64,000 bases of DNA, from assembly GCF_014268505.2 (NCBI RefSeq), contig NZ_JABWQP020000001.1:806001-870000 (forward strand), written 5' to 3'. Both the position numbers and the translations under genes were made by a program. How positions within the stretch are numbered: position 1 is the first letter of the stretch; each line of letters starts with the position of its first letter. Source of the stretch: Pseudomonas khorasanensis (GTDB taxonomy: Bacteria > Pseudomonadota > Gammaproteobacteria > Pseudomonadales > Pseudomonadaceae). The notes beneath the pieces were generated by a model that had not been told where the DNA came from, did not search any database, and saw only the letters and a list, made by a program, of their open reading frames with translations. This document shows, piece after piece, positions 14,655 through 22,769 of this stretch.

Positions 14655-16863
14655 GGTATTGGGCCAATTCGCCGATTACGGTCTGGAGCCAGCGCAACCG
14701 CTGGTGTTCGGCAAGCTGACCCGCTGCAAGACATCGCAGGACAAGGGCAAGGAAAAGAACGGCTGGTACGTGGTCCACGAGCAGCGCACCGAGAAGGGCG
14801 ACACCCTGATCTTCGGCGCCTTCGGTGATTGGCGTTCGGGCGAGACGCAGAAGATCAAGGTCAAGGCCGGTCGCATGTCGCCGGAAGAGCGCGAACTGAT
14901 GCGCGCCCGCCAGGAAGAAGCCAAGCGCCGCGCCGCCGAAATCGCGAGTAACGCTGCGCGGCGGGCCGCGAAAAGGGCGCAGGGTTTGTTCGAGCGCATG
15001 CCGACCACCGGCCGCAGCGAATACCTGGACCGCAAGCAGATCGTTGGTATCAATGTCCGATACGCGCCACGCACCGGCGCCGTGTTGGTCCCAATGAAGA
15101 ACGCCCGTGATCAGATCATGGGCCTGCAGGTGATCTTCCCGAACAAGCAGGAAGACACCGGCCGCGACAAATCCTACTGGCCCTACGGCATGGCGAAGGA
15201 GGGCACCTTTCACCTGCTCGGTCCGCATCCGGTACCGGGCGAACCGGTGCTGGTTTGTGAGGGTTACGCCACCGGCGCCAGCCTGCACATGGCGACGTCG
15301 CTCGCTGTGGCCGTGGCCTTCGATGCGGGCAACCTGTTGGCCGTGTGCAAGGTCATGCGCGAGCGCTTTGCCGGCTGCCCGCTGATCATCTGCCGCGATG
15401 ACGACTGGAAAACCACGAAGCCCAACGGTGATGCGTGGAACCCCGGCGAAGAGAAGGCCAGTAACGCCGCGCTGATCGTTGGTGCCCAGGTCGTTGCGCC
15501 GATCTTCTCTGTCGAGCGTCACGAGAAGTGGACCGACTTCAACGATCTGCACGTCGCCGAAGGCCTCGACGCGGTTCGCCGACAAGTGCTCGCAGTAGTC
15601 CGTCCACCGGCGGCCGGTGGCTGGAAGGATCAACTCGCCCGCAGCGAGAGCGGTGCTTTGATCGCGCACATGCAGAACGTCGAATTGATCCTGGCTCATG
15701 ACGAACGCTGGGCTGGCGTGATCAGCTACTGCGCCTTCAGCTCGAAGATCGTCAAGTTACGCGCCGCCCCTTATGGCGGCGGTACCGGCGAATGGGCCGA
15801 CATCGATGATGTGCGCGTGATGAAGTGGCTCGCGCAGCAGTACAACCTGCGTGTGAAGTCGTCGCACGTAATCGAAGCCGTCAGCGTTGTGGCGCACGAC
15901 CACGCGTTTCACCCGGTGCGCGAGTACCTGAAAAAACTCGAATGGGATCGTGTGCCGCGCCTGGAGCGTTGGTTGACGGATGTCATGGGGGTGAAGGCAA
16001 CCGACTACACGTCCAAGGTCGGCAAGCGCTGGATTATCTCAGCCGTGGCGCGGGTGATGAAACCCGGCTGCAAGGCCGACTCGGTGATGATTCTCGAAGG
16101 TGTACAAGGCGCCGGTAAGTCGACTGCGATGAGCGTGCTCGGCGGCGAGTGGTTCATGGATACGCCGTTTGCCCTCGGTGACAAAGATGGCTTCCAGGCG
16201 ATCCGCGGTAAGTGGATTGTTGAGCTCGGCGAGTTGGACAGCTTCAACAAGGCCGAGAGCACCAAGGCCAAGCAGTTCTTCTCGGCCTCGACCGACACCT
16301 ACCGCGAAAGCTATGGCCGCAGAACCCTGGACGTGCCACGCCAGTGTGTTTTCGTCGGCACTACCAACCAGGACGAGTACCTGAAGGACGCCACCGGCAA
16401 CCGTCGTTATTGGCCGGTGGCCTGTACCAAGGTCGACGTGGCGTTGCTGCGCGAGATCCGCGACCAGCTGTGGGCCGAAGCGATGTTCTGCTTTGAGGCC
16501 GGCGACCTCTGGTGGGTCACGCGAGAGGAAGCGCCAATGTTCAGCGAGGAACAGGACGAACGCTTTGTGGTGGACGAATGGGAAACGCCCATCCTGACCT
16601 GGCTCGAAGAATCGCAGATCGGCGAGACCACCACCGGTAGCGAGGTGATGAGTCAGGCGCTCAAGCTCGATCCCGGTCATTGGGGCAAACCCGAGCAGAT
16701 GCGCGTTGGTGCGATTCTGCATCGACTGGGCTGGCGACGGTTCCGTTTGGGCGCTTTGAGCAAAAGCGGTCAGCGGCCATGGGCGTACAAGAAACCTGAG
16801 GGTTGGGGCAGGGCGCCTGCGCTGGAACAACCAGAGTTCGAGGAGCCGTGCTTCGATGATTAA
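14644..16863 (+). CDS. Phage/satellite primase-helicase (Toprim-like + VapE-type ATPase)
   Basis: A 739-residue replication protein. The N-terminal part contains a Toprim-like primase region (PVLVCEGYATGASLHMA, about 200-217; CPLIICRDDDW; DFNDLHVAEG). The C-terminal part is a virulence-associated-protein-E P-loop ATPase: Walker A GVQGAGKST at about 484-492, preceded by KADSVMILE, followed by GKWIVELGELDSF (Walker B-like) and FVGTTNQDEYL...GNRRYWPV. VapE-type proteins are common replication proteins of phage satellites and some prophages. The ATG at 14644 overlaps the zinc-finger stop. It overlaps the next gene by 8 nt. It probably initiates island replication, perhaps at the repeats at 17242-17510. 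Confidence 0.88.
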   Translation: MLDEVLGQFADYGLEPAQPLVFGKLTRCKTSQDKGKEKNGWYVVHEQRTEKGDTLIFGAFGDWRSGETQKIKVKAGRMSPEERELMRARQEEAKRRAAEIASNAARRAAKRAQGLFERMPTTGRSEYLDRKQIVGINVRYAPRTGAVLVPMKNARDQIMGLQVIFPNKQEDTGRDKSYWPYGMAKEGTFHLLGPHPVPGEPVLVCEGYATGASLHMATSLAVAVAFDAGNLLAVCKVMRERFAGCPLIICRDDDWKTTKPNGDAWNPGEEKASNAALIVGAQVVAPIFSVERHEKWTDFNDLHVAEGLDAVRRQVLAVVRPPAAGGWKDQLARSESGALIAHMQNVELILAHDERWAGVISYCAFSSKIVKLRAAPYGGGTGEWADIDDVRVMKWLAQQYNLRVKSSHVIEAVSVVAHDHAFHPVREYLKKLEWDRVPRLERWLTDVMGVKATDYTSKVGKRWIISAVARVMKPGCKADSVMILEGVQGAGKSTAMSVLGGEWFMDTPFALGDKDGFQAIRGKWIVELGELDSFNKAESTKAKQFFSASTDTYRESYGRRTLDVPRQCVFVGTTNQDEYLKDATGNRRYWPVACTKVDVALLREIRDQLWAEAMFCFEAGDLWWVTREEAPMFSEEQDERFVVDEWETPILTWLEESQIGETTTGSEVMSQALKLDPGHWGKPEQMRVGAILHRLGWRRFRLGALSKSGQRPWAYKKPEGWGRAPALEQPEFEEPCFDD

Positions 16864-17215
16864 AGCGATCGATATGGCTCTCAAACAATGGGCGCAGGAG
16901 CTGCACAGCGACGAGGTGGCCGCCGGTTACTCGGGCGGCAACATGGTCGCGATGATGATGGAAAGCGGTGGCCAGCTTGTGCGCGGAAGGCGCGGGAGCA
17001 GGGTGCCGCTGGAGGCCTCCTTGGACATTGAGCGCATCGTCAAGAAACGCCTTGATCCCGAGTTGATGACGGTGGTCCAGGTGCATTACTTCCAGCCTGA
17101 TGCGCCTCTGACTGCACGTCTGGCTGAGAGTGGCTGCACACGCAACCTCTACTACCAGCGCCTGCATGACGCTCACATCGTGGTTGAGCACTTCCTCCTG
17201 GGGGAAGCGGCTTGA
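16856..17215 (+). CDS. Phage late-regulator-like protein (antiterminator Q / sigma-region-4-like)
   Basis: A 119-residue protein that closes the replication operon, overlapping the primase by 8 nt. The first half includes MVAMMMESGGQLVRGRRGSR. The second half is a plausible sigma-70-region-4-type helix-turn-helix (RLDPELMTVVQVHYFQPDAP, then RLAESGCTRNLYYQRLHDAH). This is the pattern of RinA/Q-like phage antitermination regulators located just before lysis genes. Position before the holin agrees. The family assignment is by resemblance only. Confidence 0.55.
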   Translation: MIKAIDMALKQWAQELHSDEVAAGYSGGNMVAMMMESGGQLVRGRRGSRVPLEASLDIERIVKKRLDPELMTVVQVHYFQPDAPLTARLAESGCTRNLYYQRLHDAHIVVEHFLLGEAA

Positions 17216-17241
17216 TCGTGGGCATTACTCTGGCTCACGCC

Positions 17242-17510
17242 GTCCCACTGGCCTGCCTCCGTCCCACTGCTTTTTGCGGTGGTGGGACGGGCGCAGGCCT
17301 CGTCGTTGTTGGGCTGTCCCACCGTCCCACCTTTTTCATGTCTCCCGCCCGTGTATGCGTAGCGGGCATCAATGCGCGTGTTCACGCGCACGCGTGCTTT
17401 TAAATATTCTCTCTATACACGAGAAAAGAGAGATAAAAGTAGGACGGTGGGGCAAAGCCCCAATCTGCGGGGCTTTCAGACGTCCCACCTTGTTTTTAGA
17501 AGGTGGGACG
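17242..17510. repeat. Cluster of GTCCCAC heptamers; candidate replication origin or regulatory array
   Basis: Seven exact copies in 268 bp: forward at 17242, 17261, 17316, 17324 and 17482; inverted at 17282 and 17503. The last two forward/inverted copies form an 11-bp-arm hairpin (CGTCCCACCTT / AAGGTGGGACG, 17481-17510). The region lies directly downstream of the primase operon and contains no gene. An A/T-rich stretch (about 17400-17440) sits between the repeat groups. The layout resembles iterons flanking an unwinding element. Function inferred. Confidence 0.55.
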
Positions 17511-17709
17511 CATGGGACGCCACTGAAACAACAGAAGCAAAAGCCAGCCGGAATGAGATATTCACCGACATTCGTCAGCCGTTCACCGGGCGTCACCCAC
17601 ACATTCACCGGATGGCATTAAAACGGTCTTGCTGCCACCAGAATCGACCTGTAAAAAGGGGCCATCTTCGATGGGTGCGACCGCAGAGTGCGGCAGGCAA
17701 CCACCAACC

Positions 17710-17736
17710 GACCCGGCCATTGCGCCGGGTCTTTTT
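17710..17736 (+). terminator. Intrinsic terminator before holin
   Basis: GACCCGGC-CATTGC-GCCGGGTC (17710-17731), then TTTTTG. It separates the early/replication transcript from the holin gene, consistent with a need for antitermination to express lysis genes. Confidence 0.85.
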
Positions 17737-17753
17737 GTTTAAGGGGCAGGGCA

Positions 17754-18086
17754 ATGACGAACGAGCAACAGGCACTGGTAGAGATGCCGATCTGGTTGGT
17801 GATCGCCTTGTCATTGGTTGGCGGTGTGTCCGGCGAGATGTGGCGCGCCGACAAGGACGGGGCGAGAGGCTGGGCATTGTTGCGCCGCCTCGCACTTCGG
17901 TCCGGTGCCTGCATCGTTTGCGGGGTGTCGGCGATGATGTTGTTGTTCGGCGCGGGCCTGTCGATCTGGACGGCGGGCGCCCTGGGTTGCCTGACCGCGA
18001 TGGCCGGCGCCGATGTCGCCATCGGCTTGTACGAGCGCTGGGTGGCCAAGCGGCTGGACCTGAGCGAGGCCGAGCCGAAGGCATGA
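17754..18086 (+). CDS. Phage holin
   Basis: A 110-residue membrane protein with hydrophobic segments at about 9-26 (MPIWLVIALSLVGGVSG), 45-62 (GACIVCGVSAMMLLFGAG) and 66-86. It matches the Pseudomonas phage holin family (opening MTNEQQALVEMP; EMWRADKDGARGWALLRRLA; DVAIGLYERWVAKR). It would form membrane lesions that release endolysin at lysis. No endolysin or spanin follows. The ATG at 17754 lies after AAGGGGCAGG. It is the last clear phage gene of the island before non-phage cargo begins, so it is probably a remnant. Confidence 0.85.
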   Translation: MTNEQQALVEMPIWLVIALSLVGGVSGEMWRADKDGARGWALLRRLALRSGACIVCGVSAMMLLFGAGLSIWTAGALGCLTAMAGADVAIGLYERWVAKRLDLSEAEPKA

Positions 18087-18242
18087 GCCAGGCAGGCCGG
18101 GTAGGGCGCCGATTTTTACGGGTCCTCCCTGAGGGCCGCCCCCTACACGGGTTATCGAACTCGCGGAATCTCTCTAGCTGAAACCTTTGCAGGGATGTCT
18201 GTCTTTTCAAACGGAATGCACTAGGTTCGCAGCGCTTGATAC
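18087..18242. other. Non-coding junction after holin; possible packaging (cos-like) site
   Basis: A 156-bp GC-rich stretch rich in short inverted repeats (for example GGCCGCC, CCCTGAGGG and an ACGGGT repeat, 18118-18155). It lies where Pseudomonas siphophages carry the cos region between lysis and terminase genes. No terminase follows; the sequence turns abruptly to lower-GC cargo near 18180. A retained cos would matter for satellite-type packaging. Speculative. Confidence 0.25.
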
Positions 18243-18977
18243 CTAGAGAGCTTTTTTGGGTTTCGCCTTCAGCAGTACCTTTCTCATCACTCGGTTTGTT
18301 CGGTTGTCGATTTTGTAAACGGTCTGATTCGCGAGAAGAAAAGCGCTTTTAGTGTCTACTGCCACGAGATACCCGGTGATGCTTTCTCCTTCTTTGGTTA
18401 CGACGGTATGTACTTGGCTTAGACCGTTCACTACCTCGATACCAGCTGCTTCGTGGACGTCATGTCTGCCCCTGTCAACCCCATGCCTTATTCCGATGGT
18501 AGGCAGAATGAAAATGACGAACAGTGCCAAACTTCCCATTAGTCCCTTAACAAAAAAGGATTGTCCTTTCGCTTCGTGATTTGCAAGAGTGTAAACATAC
18601 GCCAACGCCACGGTCCCGAATGGAAACCATTGCAGAAATGGGCCGACAATGGGCATGTCGTCCACCCAGCTCATAACCATGGTAAACCAGTGTATGTAAC
18701 CGGCAGCCAAGATCGCCGGGTTAGTCAATTCGAGCTCGCTTGTCGAGATGCCGAACTGCTCGAAGTAGGCCGCAAGCTCCAGGTAGCCGTCGACAAAGAG
18801 AGCTGTCTGTAAAAAGAGCGCAATACCTATCAAAAGCTTAAGAGCAAAGTCTTTGTCTATCGTCTTTATAACCGGCGTTAGCGAAGACGGCGTTTGCAAA
18901 TCTTTGCAATTCGCCTGGGCGATGGTTATTGGAGCCGTCAGCTCAACTCGAATTTTCTTGTCTCTATTCCAGAACAC
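18243..18977 (-). CDS. Hypothetical integral membrane protein
   Basis: 244 residues with four predicted transmembrane helices (about 46-66, 86-102, 115-135, 145-165). A C-terminal soluble domain (about 175-244) has beta-rich segments (TVVTKEGESITGYLVAVDTK, AFLLANQTVYKIDNRTNRVM) and a basic tail. I chose the GTG at 18977 because AAGGA lies 7 nt upstream; the frame is open to 19064. GC is lower than in the phage genes, so it is likely a separate acquisition at the phage/cargo junction. No family recognised; abortive-infection or stress-sensing membrane proteins can have this layout, but nothing here proves it. Confidence 0.6.
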   Translation of the reverse strand: MFWNRDKKIRVELTAPITIAQANCKDLQTPSSLTPVIKTIDKDFALKLLIGIALFLQTALFVDGYLELAAYFEQFGISTSELELTNPAILAAGYIHWFTMVMSWVDDMPIVGPFLQWFPFGTVALAYVYTLANHEAKGQSFFVKGLMGSLALFVIFILPTIGIRHGVDRGRHDVHEAAGIEVVNGLSQVHTVVTKEGESITGYLVAVDTKSAFLLANQTVYKIDNRTNRVMRKVLLKAKPKKAL

Positions 18978-19664
18978 GCTTCGTCCTTGATGTATTGGTG
19001 GATGGGGGAAGATTAGCGTAACGCGAATGGCGCAGAAAGTGCCGGGGACCCTGAGGACTTTCAAGGGGCACGGGGTCGGAAACCCGCGGGATCGTGTTAG
19101 TGGAAGGCCCGCCAGCTTACTGAAATTTCAATCCACTGAAATCTTGAAAGGATTCATTGAAAAGCCGTTGAAAAGGAGGGCGTAGAGAACCACATCCGAG
19201 CACGGACACTTGGGCGCTGAGCTGGATAATTGCTGGGTCGTTAAACAGTGGTCAACGAGCGGCGGCATTCATGAGCTTGACCGGTGTGCAAGCATGAAGG
19301 GCATGATCCGTATGTCTAAGCGATTCTTATGGTCAACGCCCTTGACGGCGTCGAATTTAGGATACGTTGTGCAATTTTTTCATCATTCAACTGGAAACTA
19401 TGGACTTTCTAAATGAGAACACGGTGAGCATGTTTGGCTGCGAGCTTTGCGCTTAGTAGGGCAAAGAGGGACAAAAAATACCTTCCAATCAACAGCTGGC
19501 TCATTGATGTGTAAATGACGTGCAGGGGGGATTGCACCCTTTCAGAATCGTCCTAAAGAGTTGAGCAGTCCGCAATCTTATTCTTCTCCAGGCAAGGCCG
19601 GGTTGTCATCGTTGCAATAGATGCAATTCGGTTTTCTTCAAATTGTCTTGCGGAATAAGAAAGC
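18978..19664. other. Intergenic region, about 690 bp, relatively AT-rich
   Basis: No convincing gene. A 68-codon frame at 19210-19416 has neither ribosome site nor recognisable content. The promoter of the autotransporter gene should lie at about 19560-19640 (TTCTTCAAATTGTC and TAAGAAAG near the start). It probably contains debris from cargo acquisition. Confidence 0.35.
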
Positions 19665-21230
19665 ATGAACAGGATTTATGGAGTAGTGCGCCATCAAAAA
19701 GCCAAGTTCTGGGGGGGCGTATCAGGGTTGTTTGCCCGTCGAGGCAAGGACACTTCCTCTTTCGTCGATCAGTCGGCGAAGGACTCGTTCGGTTTCGGTG
19801 GCTTGGTGTTGGTTTCGATGATAGCGGCACCTGGGGCAGCATTCGCTGCTGGCTATAACGACGATTACATGCAAGTTACCGAGGGTTTTTACAGCAAGGG
19901 GCCAGCGAAGACCTCGGGAGCAAATTCCGTGGCTATTGGTGCAGCAGCGACAGCTGGTTCGCTGAGCACAACGAGTATCGGAGCAGCGTCTCAGGCTATT
20001 GGCTCGAATTCCACAGCGGTGGGCACGCTGGCCCAAGCGGTCAATGACGATGCCGTTGCGCTTGGCGTAGGCAGTAAAGCTGAAGGATCTGGTGCTACAG
20101 CGGTGGGTGCGCGCAGCAAAGCAACGGGTACAAGAACCATAGCCTTGGGTAATTATGCCAGTGCGTCGGCAGACAGCTCTGTGGCGCTTGGAAATTTCGC
20201 AACCGCTACTGATGCAAACAGCGTTGCGTTGGGGTTCAAGTCGTCGACAAGCGAGGCTGCCAGTATATCAGGCGTCTCGATCGCGGGGACGCAATATCAA
20301 TTCGCCGGTGCGAGTGCCGCTGGCGTTGTCAGTATCGGTAACGACACGACCAAGCGCCAACTCACGAACGTGGCAGCCGGCCAATTGACGGCATCCTCAA
20401 CCGACGCCGTGAATGGTTCCCAGCTTCATGCAACCAATCAGGCATTGGAGAGTGTGAGCGCGCTCGCCACACGTAGCGACCTTAGCCTTCGCGACCTCAG
20501 TGCGAAGTTCAGTTCCGGTTCTGTCGAAATGGCCAACCATGTCGCGGGGCTTGACGGTCGCGTGCAGGCGGTCGAGGGCGGACTGGCCAACATCGTCAAA
20601 GGCGGTGGTAGCGAGTCTGTCGCAGTGGGTAGCGACACTGTTGCATCGGCCAGTGGCTCCGCTGCTGTCGGCAAACAAGCAAAAGCCACGGGCGTGGACG
20701 CTTCGGCAGTGGGTCATGGAGCGGTAGCCAGTGGCAGCAGATCGGTCGCCTTAGGGGCTGGGTCGACCGCAGTCGCGGACAACTCGATCGCTCTGGGCGC
20801 CGGTTCGGTTGCTGGCCGAGCCAACAGTGCATCGGTGGGCGCCGCCGGTGCTGAACGCCAGATTACCCACGTGGCGGCCGGCACCGCAGGCACTGATGCG
20901 GTCAATGTCACACAAATGAACAAAGGGCTGGAAGACGCTAATGCGTTGACCGGGCGCGTTTACAACAGCTTGCACCGCGACATCAAACAACTGGATGACG
21001 ACCTCAGTGCCGGTGTTGCAGGTGCAATGGCCATGGCTGCGCTGCCGCAGCCGTATACACCAGGTGCGAGCATGACCTCTGCCGGCGTGGGCGGGTATCG
21101 CGGCCAGTCGGCGTTGGCTGTCGGTGTGTCGCATATCTCGAACAACGGCCGGTGGGTCAGCAAGCTCCAAGGCAACACTAATAGCCAAGGGGAAGTGGGT
21201 ATGTCTCTGGGCGTTGGTTATCAGTGGTAA
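19665..21230 (+). CDS. YadA-like trimeric autotransporter adhesin
   Basis: A 521-residue type Vc secreted adhesin. It begins with the extended signal peptide region (MNRIYGVVRHQKAKFWGG) and a signal helix ending AAPGAAFA. Two head-like blocks of degenerate SVALG/AVGxxxxA repeats follow (about 85-195 and 305-385). Necks have the typical KRQLTNVAAG and ERQITHVAAGTAGTDAVNV signatures, with short coiled-coil stalks. The C-terminal YadA anchor is at about 430-521, ending in aromatic SLGVGYQW. It is short for the class, with a compact stalk. It trimerises in the outer membrane to bind surfaces or host matrix. A terminator follows, so it is monocistronic. It begins the adhesion cargo of the island. 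Confidence 0.93.
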   Translation: MNRIYGVVRHQKAKFWGGVSGLFARRGKDTSSFVDQSAKDSFGFGGLVLVSMIAAPGAAFAAGYNDDYMQVTEGFYSKGPAKTSGANSVAIGAAATAGSLSTTSIGAASQAIGSNSTAVGTLAQAVNDDAVALGVGSKAEGSGATAVGARSKATGTRTIALGNYASASADSSVALGNFATATDANSVALGFKSSTSEAASISGVSIAGTQYQFAGASAAGVVSIGNDTTKRQLTNVAAGQLTASSTDAVNGSQLHATNQALESVSALATRSDLSLRDLSAKFSSGSVEMANHVAGLDGRVQAVEGGLANIVKGGGSESVAVGSDTVASASGSAAVGKQAKATGVDASAVGHGAVASGSRSVALGAGSTAVADNSIALGAGSVAGRANSASVGAAGAERQITHVAAGTAGTDAVNVTQMNKGLEDANALTGRVYNSLHRDIKQLDDDLSAGVAGAMAMAALPQPYTPGASMTSAGVGGYRGQSALAVGVSHISNNGRWVSKLQGNTNSQGEVGMSLGVGYQW

Positions 21231-21244
21231 GTAACTGAACACAG

Positions 21245-21268
21245 TGCCCGGCGATGCCGGGCATTTTT
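21245..21268 (+). terminator. Terminator of the autotransporter gene
   Basis: TGCCCGGC-GAT-GCCGGGCA (21245-21263) followed by TTTTT. Confidence 0.9.
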
Positions 21269-21406
21269 CATCTGGCCTCAGGTAATTAAGAATCGTCTGA
21301 TGGGGTGCGTGTCCCGATGCTTTCAAAATCTATGCACCTGCAACGGCAAGCCGTGAGACAGGACGTCAAAACTAAAACTTCACTTCAATATTCTGGGGTC
21401 ATACTC

Positions 21407-21982
21407 ATGGTCAAGAAGACTTGTAAATGCACCACGCTATGCGGTTCGTCGCTTTTGCTGATGATGGCTGTCGCCAGTGCACATGCGTCCGATGGGCAGG
21501 TTGAATTCACCGGTTCGATCAACGACAACGCTTGCACCATCAACAGCGAAAACGTGAAGAAGTCGGTTGATATGGGGCAAGTTCGCCTTGCTGACTTCGC
21601 CAACACTGTTGGTGCTACCGCTGGAGCCGTACCGTTCTCCATCTCGCTGGAAAACTGCAGTACCGCCACCATGAAAAACGCGGCAATCACTTTCAGTGGC
21701 CAGCAGTCGGTAACGGATCCGACCATTCTCGGCATGACCGGTGAAAATCAGGTTCCGGGTGTCGGCATCCAGATCAACGATGCGCGCACAGGTACCAAGC
21801 TGCCACTGAACACGGCCAGTACCGACTACGTACTGCGTCCGCAGTCCAACACCTTTGACTTCACAGCCTCTTATGTTCGTCTGGTCGTAGACGCGGAAGG
21901 GACTGGCGGCAAGCCTGGTGCCAGCGGCATCGGTACAGGTCAAGTGAATGCATTGGCCAGTTTTGACGTGACCTACAAGTAA
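21407..21982 (+). CDS. Fimbrial major subunit, cluster 1
   Basis: A 191-residue pilin of the FimA/CU family. It has a signal peptide (about 1-27, ending ASAHAS), then an N-terminal donor strand GQVEFTGSINDNACTINS with the first cysteine. The second cysteine is in SLENCST. The C-terminal penultimate tyrosine (SFDVTYK) is recognised by the chaperone. The ATG at 21407 is preceded by GGGG at about 9 nt; an extension to 21305 would destroy the signal peptide. It heads the plus-strand operon subunit-chaperone-usher-tip-minor subunits. Confidence 0.9.
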   Translation: MVKKTCKCTTLCGSSLLLMMAVASAHASDGQVEFTGSINDNACTINSENVKKSVDMGQVRLADFANTVGATAGAVPFSISLENCSTATMKNAAITFSGQQSVTDPTILGMTGENQVPGVGIQINDARTGTKLPLNTASTDYVLRPQSNTFDFTASYVRLVVDAEGTGGKPGASGIGTGQVNALASFDVTYK

Positions 21983-21994
21983 CACTCTGTCTGT

Positions 21995-22029
21995 AACGCC
22001 AAGGTTCGGAGCGCCCGAGCCTTGACGTT
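21995..22029 (+). other. Intercistronic hairpin after the major pilin gene
   Basis: CAAGGTTCGG (22000-22009) pairs with CCGAGCCTTG (22015-22024), extended by AACG/ACGTT, in the 63-nt gap to the chaperone gene. It has no T-run, so it is more likely an RNA-stabilising or processing element than a full terminator. It would keep pilin mRNA in excess. Confidence 0.55.
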
Positions 22030-22045
22030 AATCGAGGAAATGTCC

Positions 22046-22741
22046 ATGCGTTTGAAAGTTGCAGCCTTATCGGCTCTGGCGGCGTGTTTATGGCTGTCGC
22101 AAGTCCAGGCTGGCGTTAACGTCGGCACGACACGAGTGATCTATGAGGGCAAGGAGAAAGAGGCGAATCTGTCAATGGCCAATACCGATGATGATTCTCC
22201 CTATCTTATTCAGTCCTGGGTGAGTCCCTACGATAAACGGGACACTAGCGCTGATGAATTCATCATTACTCCGCCATTGTTTCGCCTGGACGCCAAAAGT
22301 CAGAACATTTTGCGAATCATTGCCACCAACGCGCAAAACTTGCCCAAGGACAAAGAAAGTCTGTTCTTTGTCAACGTCAAGGCGATCCCGGCAGTGAGTG
22401 AAAAACAGAAAAATCAGAATGTATTGCAGATTGCTCTGAAGACCACCATCAAGTTGTTTTATCGTCCGGCCGAATTAAAAGGTTCTTTGAAAGAGACAGT
22501 GCAGAATCTCGAGTGGCGAGTGGATGGCGGTAAACTCAGTGTACATAACCCGTCCGCTTTCAATGTTGTGGTCAGCGAGTTACTGGTTAACAACATCTCG
22601 AATAAAGACTTGCCCGAGGTCATCAAGCCGGGCGCGACATTGAAGTCTGCGCAAGCGCTGAAGAGCGGCGACGCGATAGTGCTGAGTTACATCAACGAAT
22701 ACGGCAGCACTGTCAAGACCGATCCCATTAGCGCGCACTAA
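22046..22741 (+). CDS. Periplasmic fimbrial chaperone, cluster 1
   Basis: A 231-residue PapD-like chaperone. It has a signal peptide (about 1-22, ending SQVQAG). Domain 1 has GTTRVIYEGKEKEANLSMAN and PPLFRLDAKSQNILRI, with the conserved R and K that anchor subunit C-termini. The chaperone signature DKESLFFVNVKAIP is followed by TTIKLFYRP and domain 2 (NPSAFNVVVSELLVNN, SYINEYGS). It folds pilins in the periplasm by donor-strand complementation. The ATG at 22046 lies 7 nt after AGGAA; two upstream ATGs are badly spaced. Its partner usher follows by 28 nt. Confidence 0.93.
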   Translation: MRLKVAALSALAACLWLSQVQAGVNVGTTRVIYEGKEKEANLSMANTDDDSPYLIQSWVSPYDKRDTSADEFIITPPLFRLDAKSQNILRIIATNAQNLPKDKESLFFVNVKAIPAVSEKQKNQNVLQIALKTTIKLFYRPAELKGSLKETVQNLEWRVDGGKLSVHNPSAFNVVVSELLVNNISNKDLPEVIKPGATLKSAQALKSGDAIVLSYINEYGSTVKTDPISAH

Positions 22742-22769
22742 GTCGTTAGCTGAACGAAAGGAATCCCTC

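Noticed and set aside
14608..15699. 363-codon minus-strand frame opposite the primase-helicase
   Set aside because: The plus-strand frame has clear Toprim/VapE motifs and overlaps neighbours precisely. The antisense frame is a high-GC shadow with no family.
17242..17510. CRISPR array
   Set aside because: The repeat unit is only 7 bp, mixed in orientation and irregular in spacing, and no cas gene is present.
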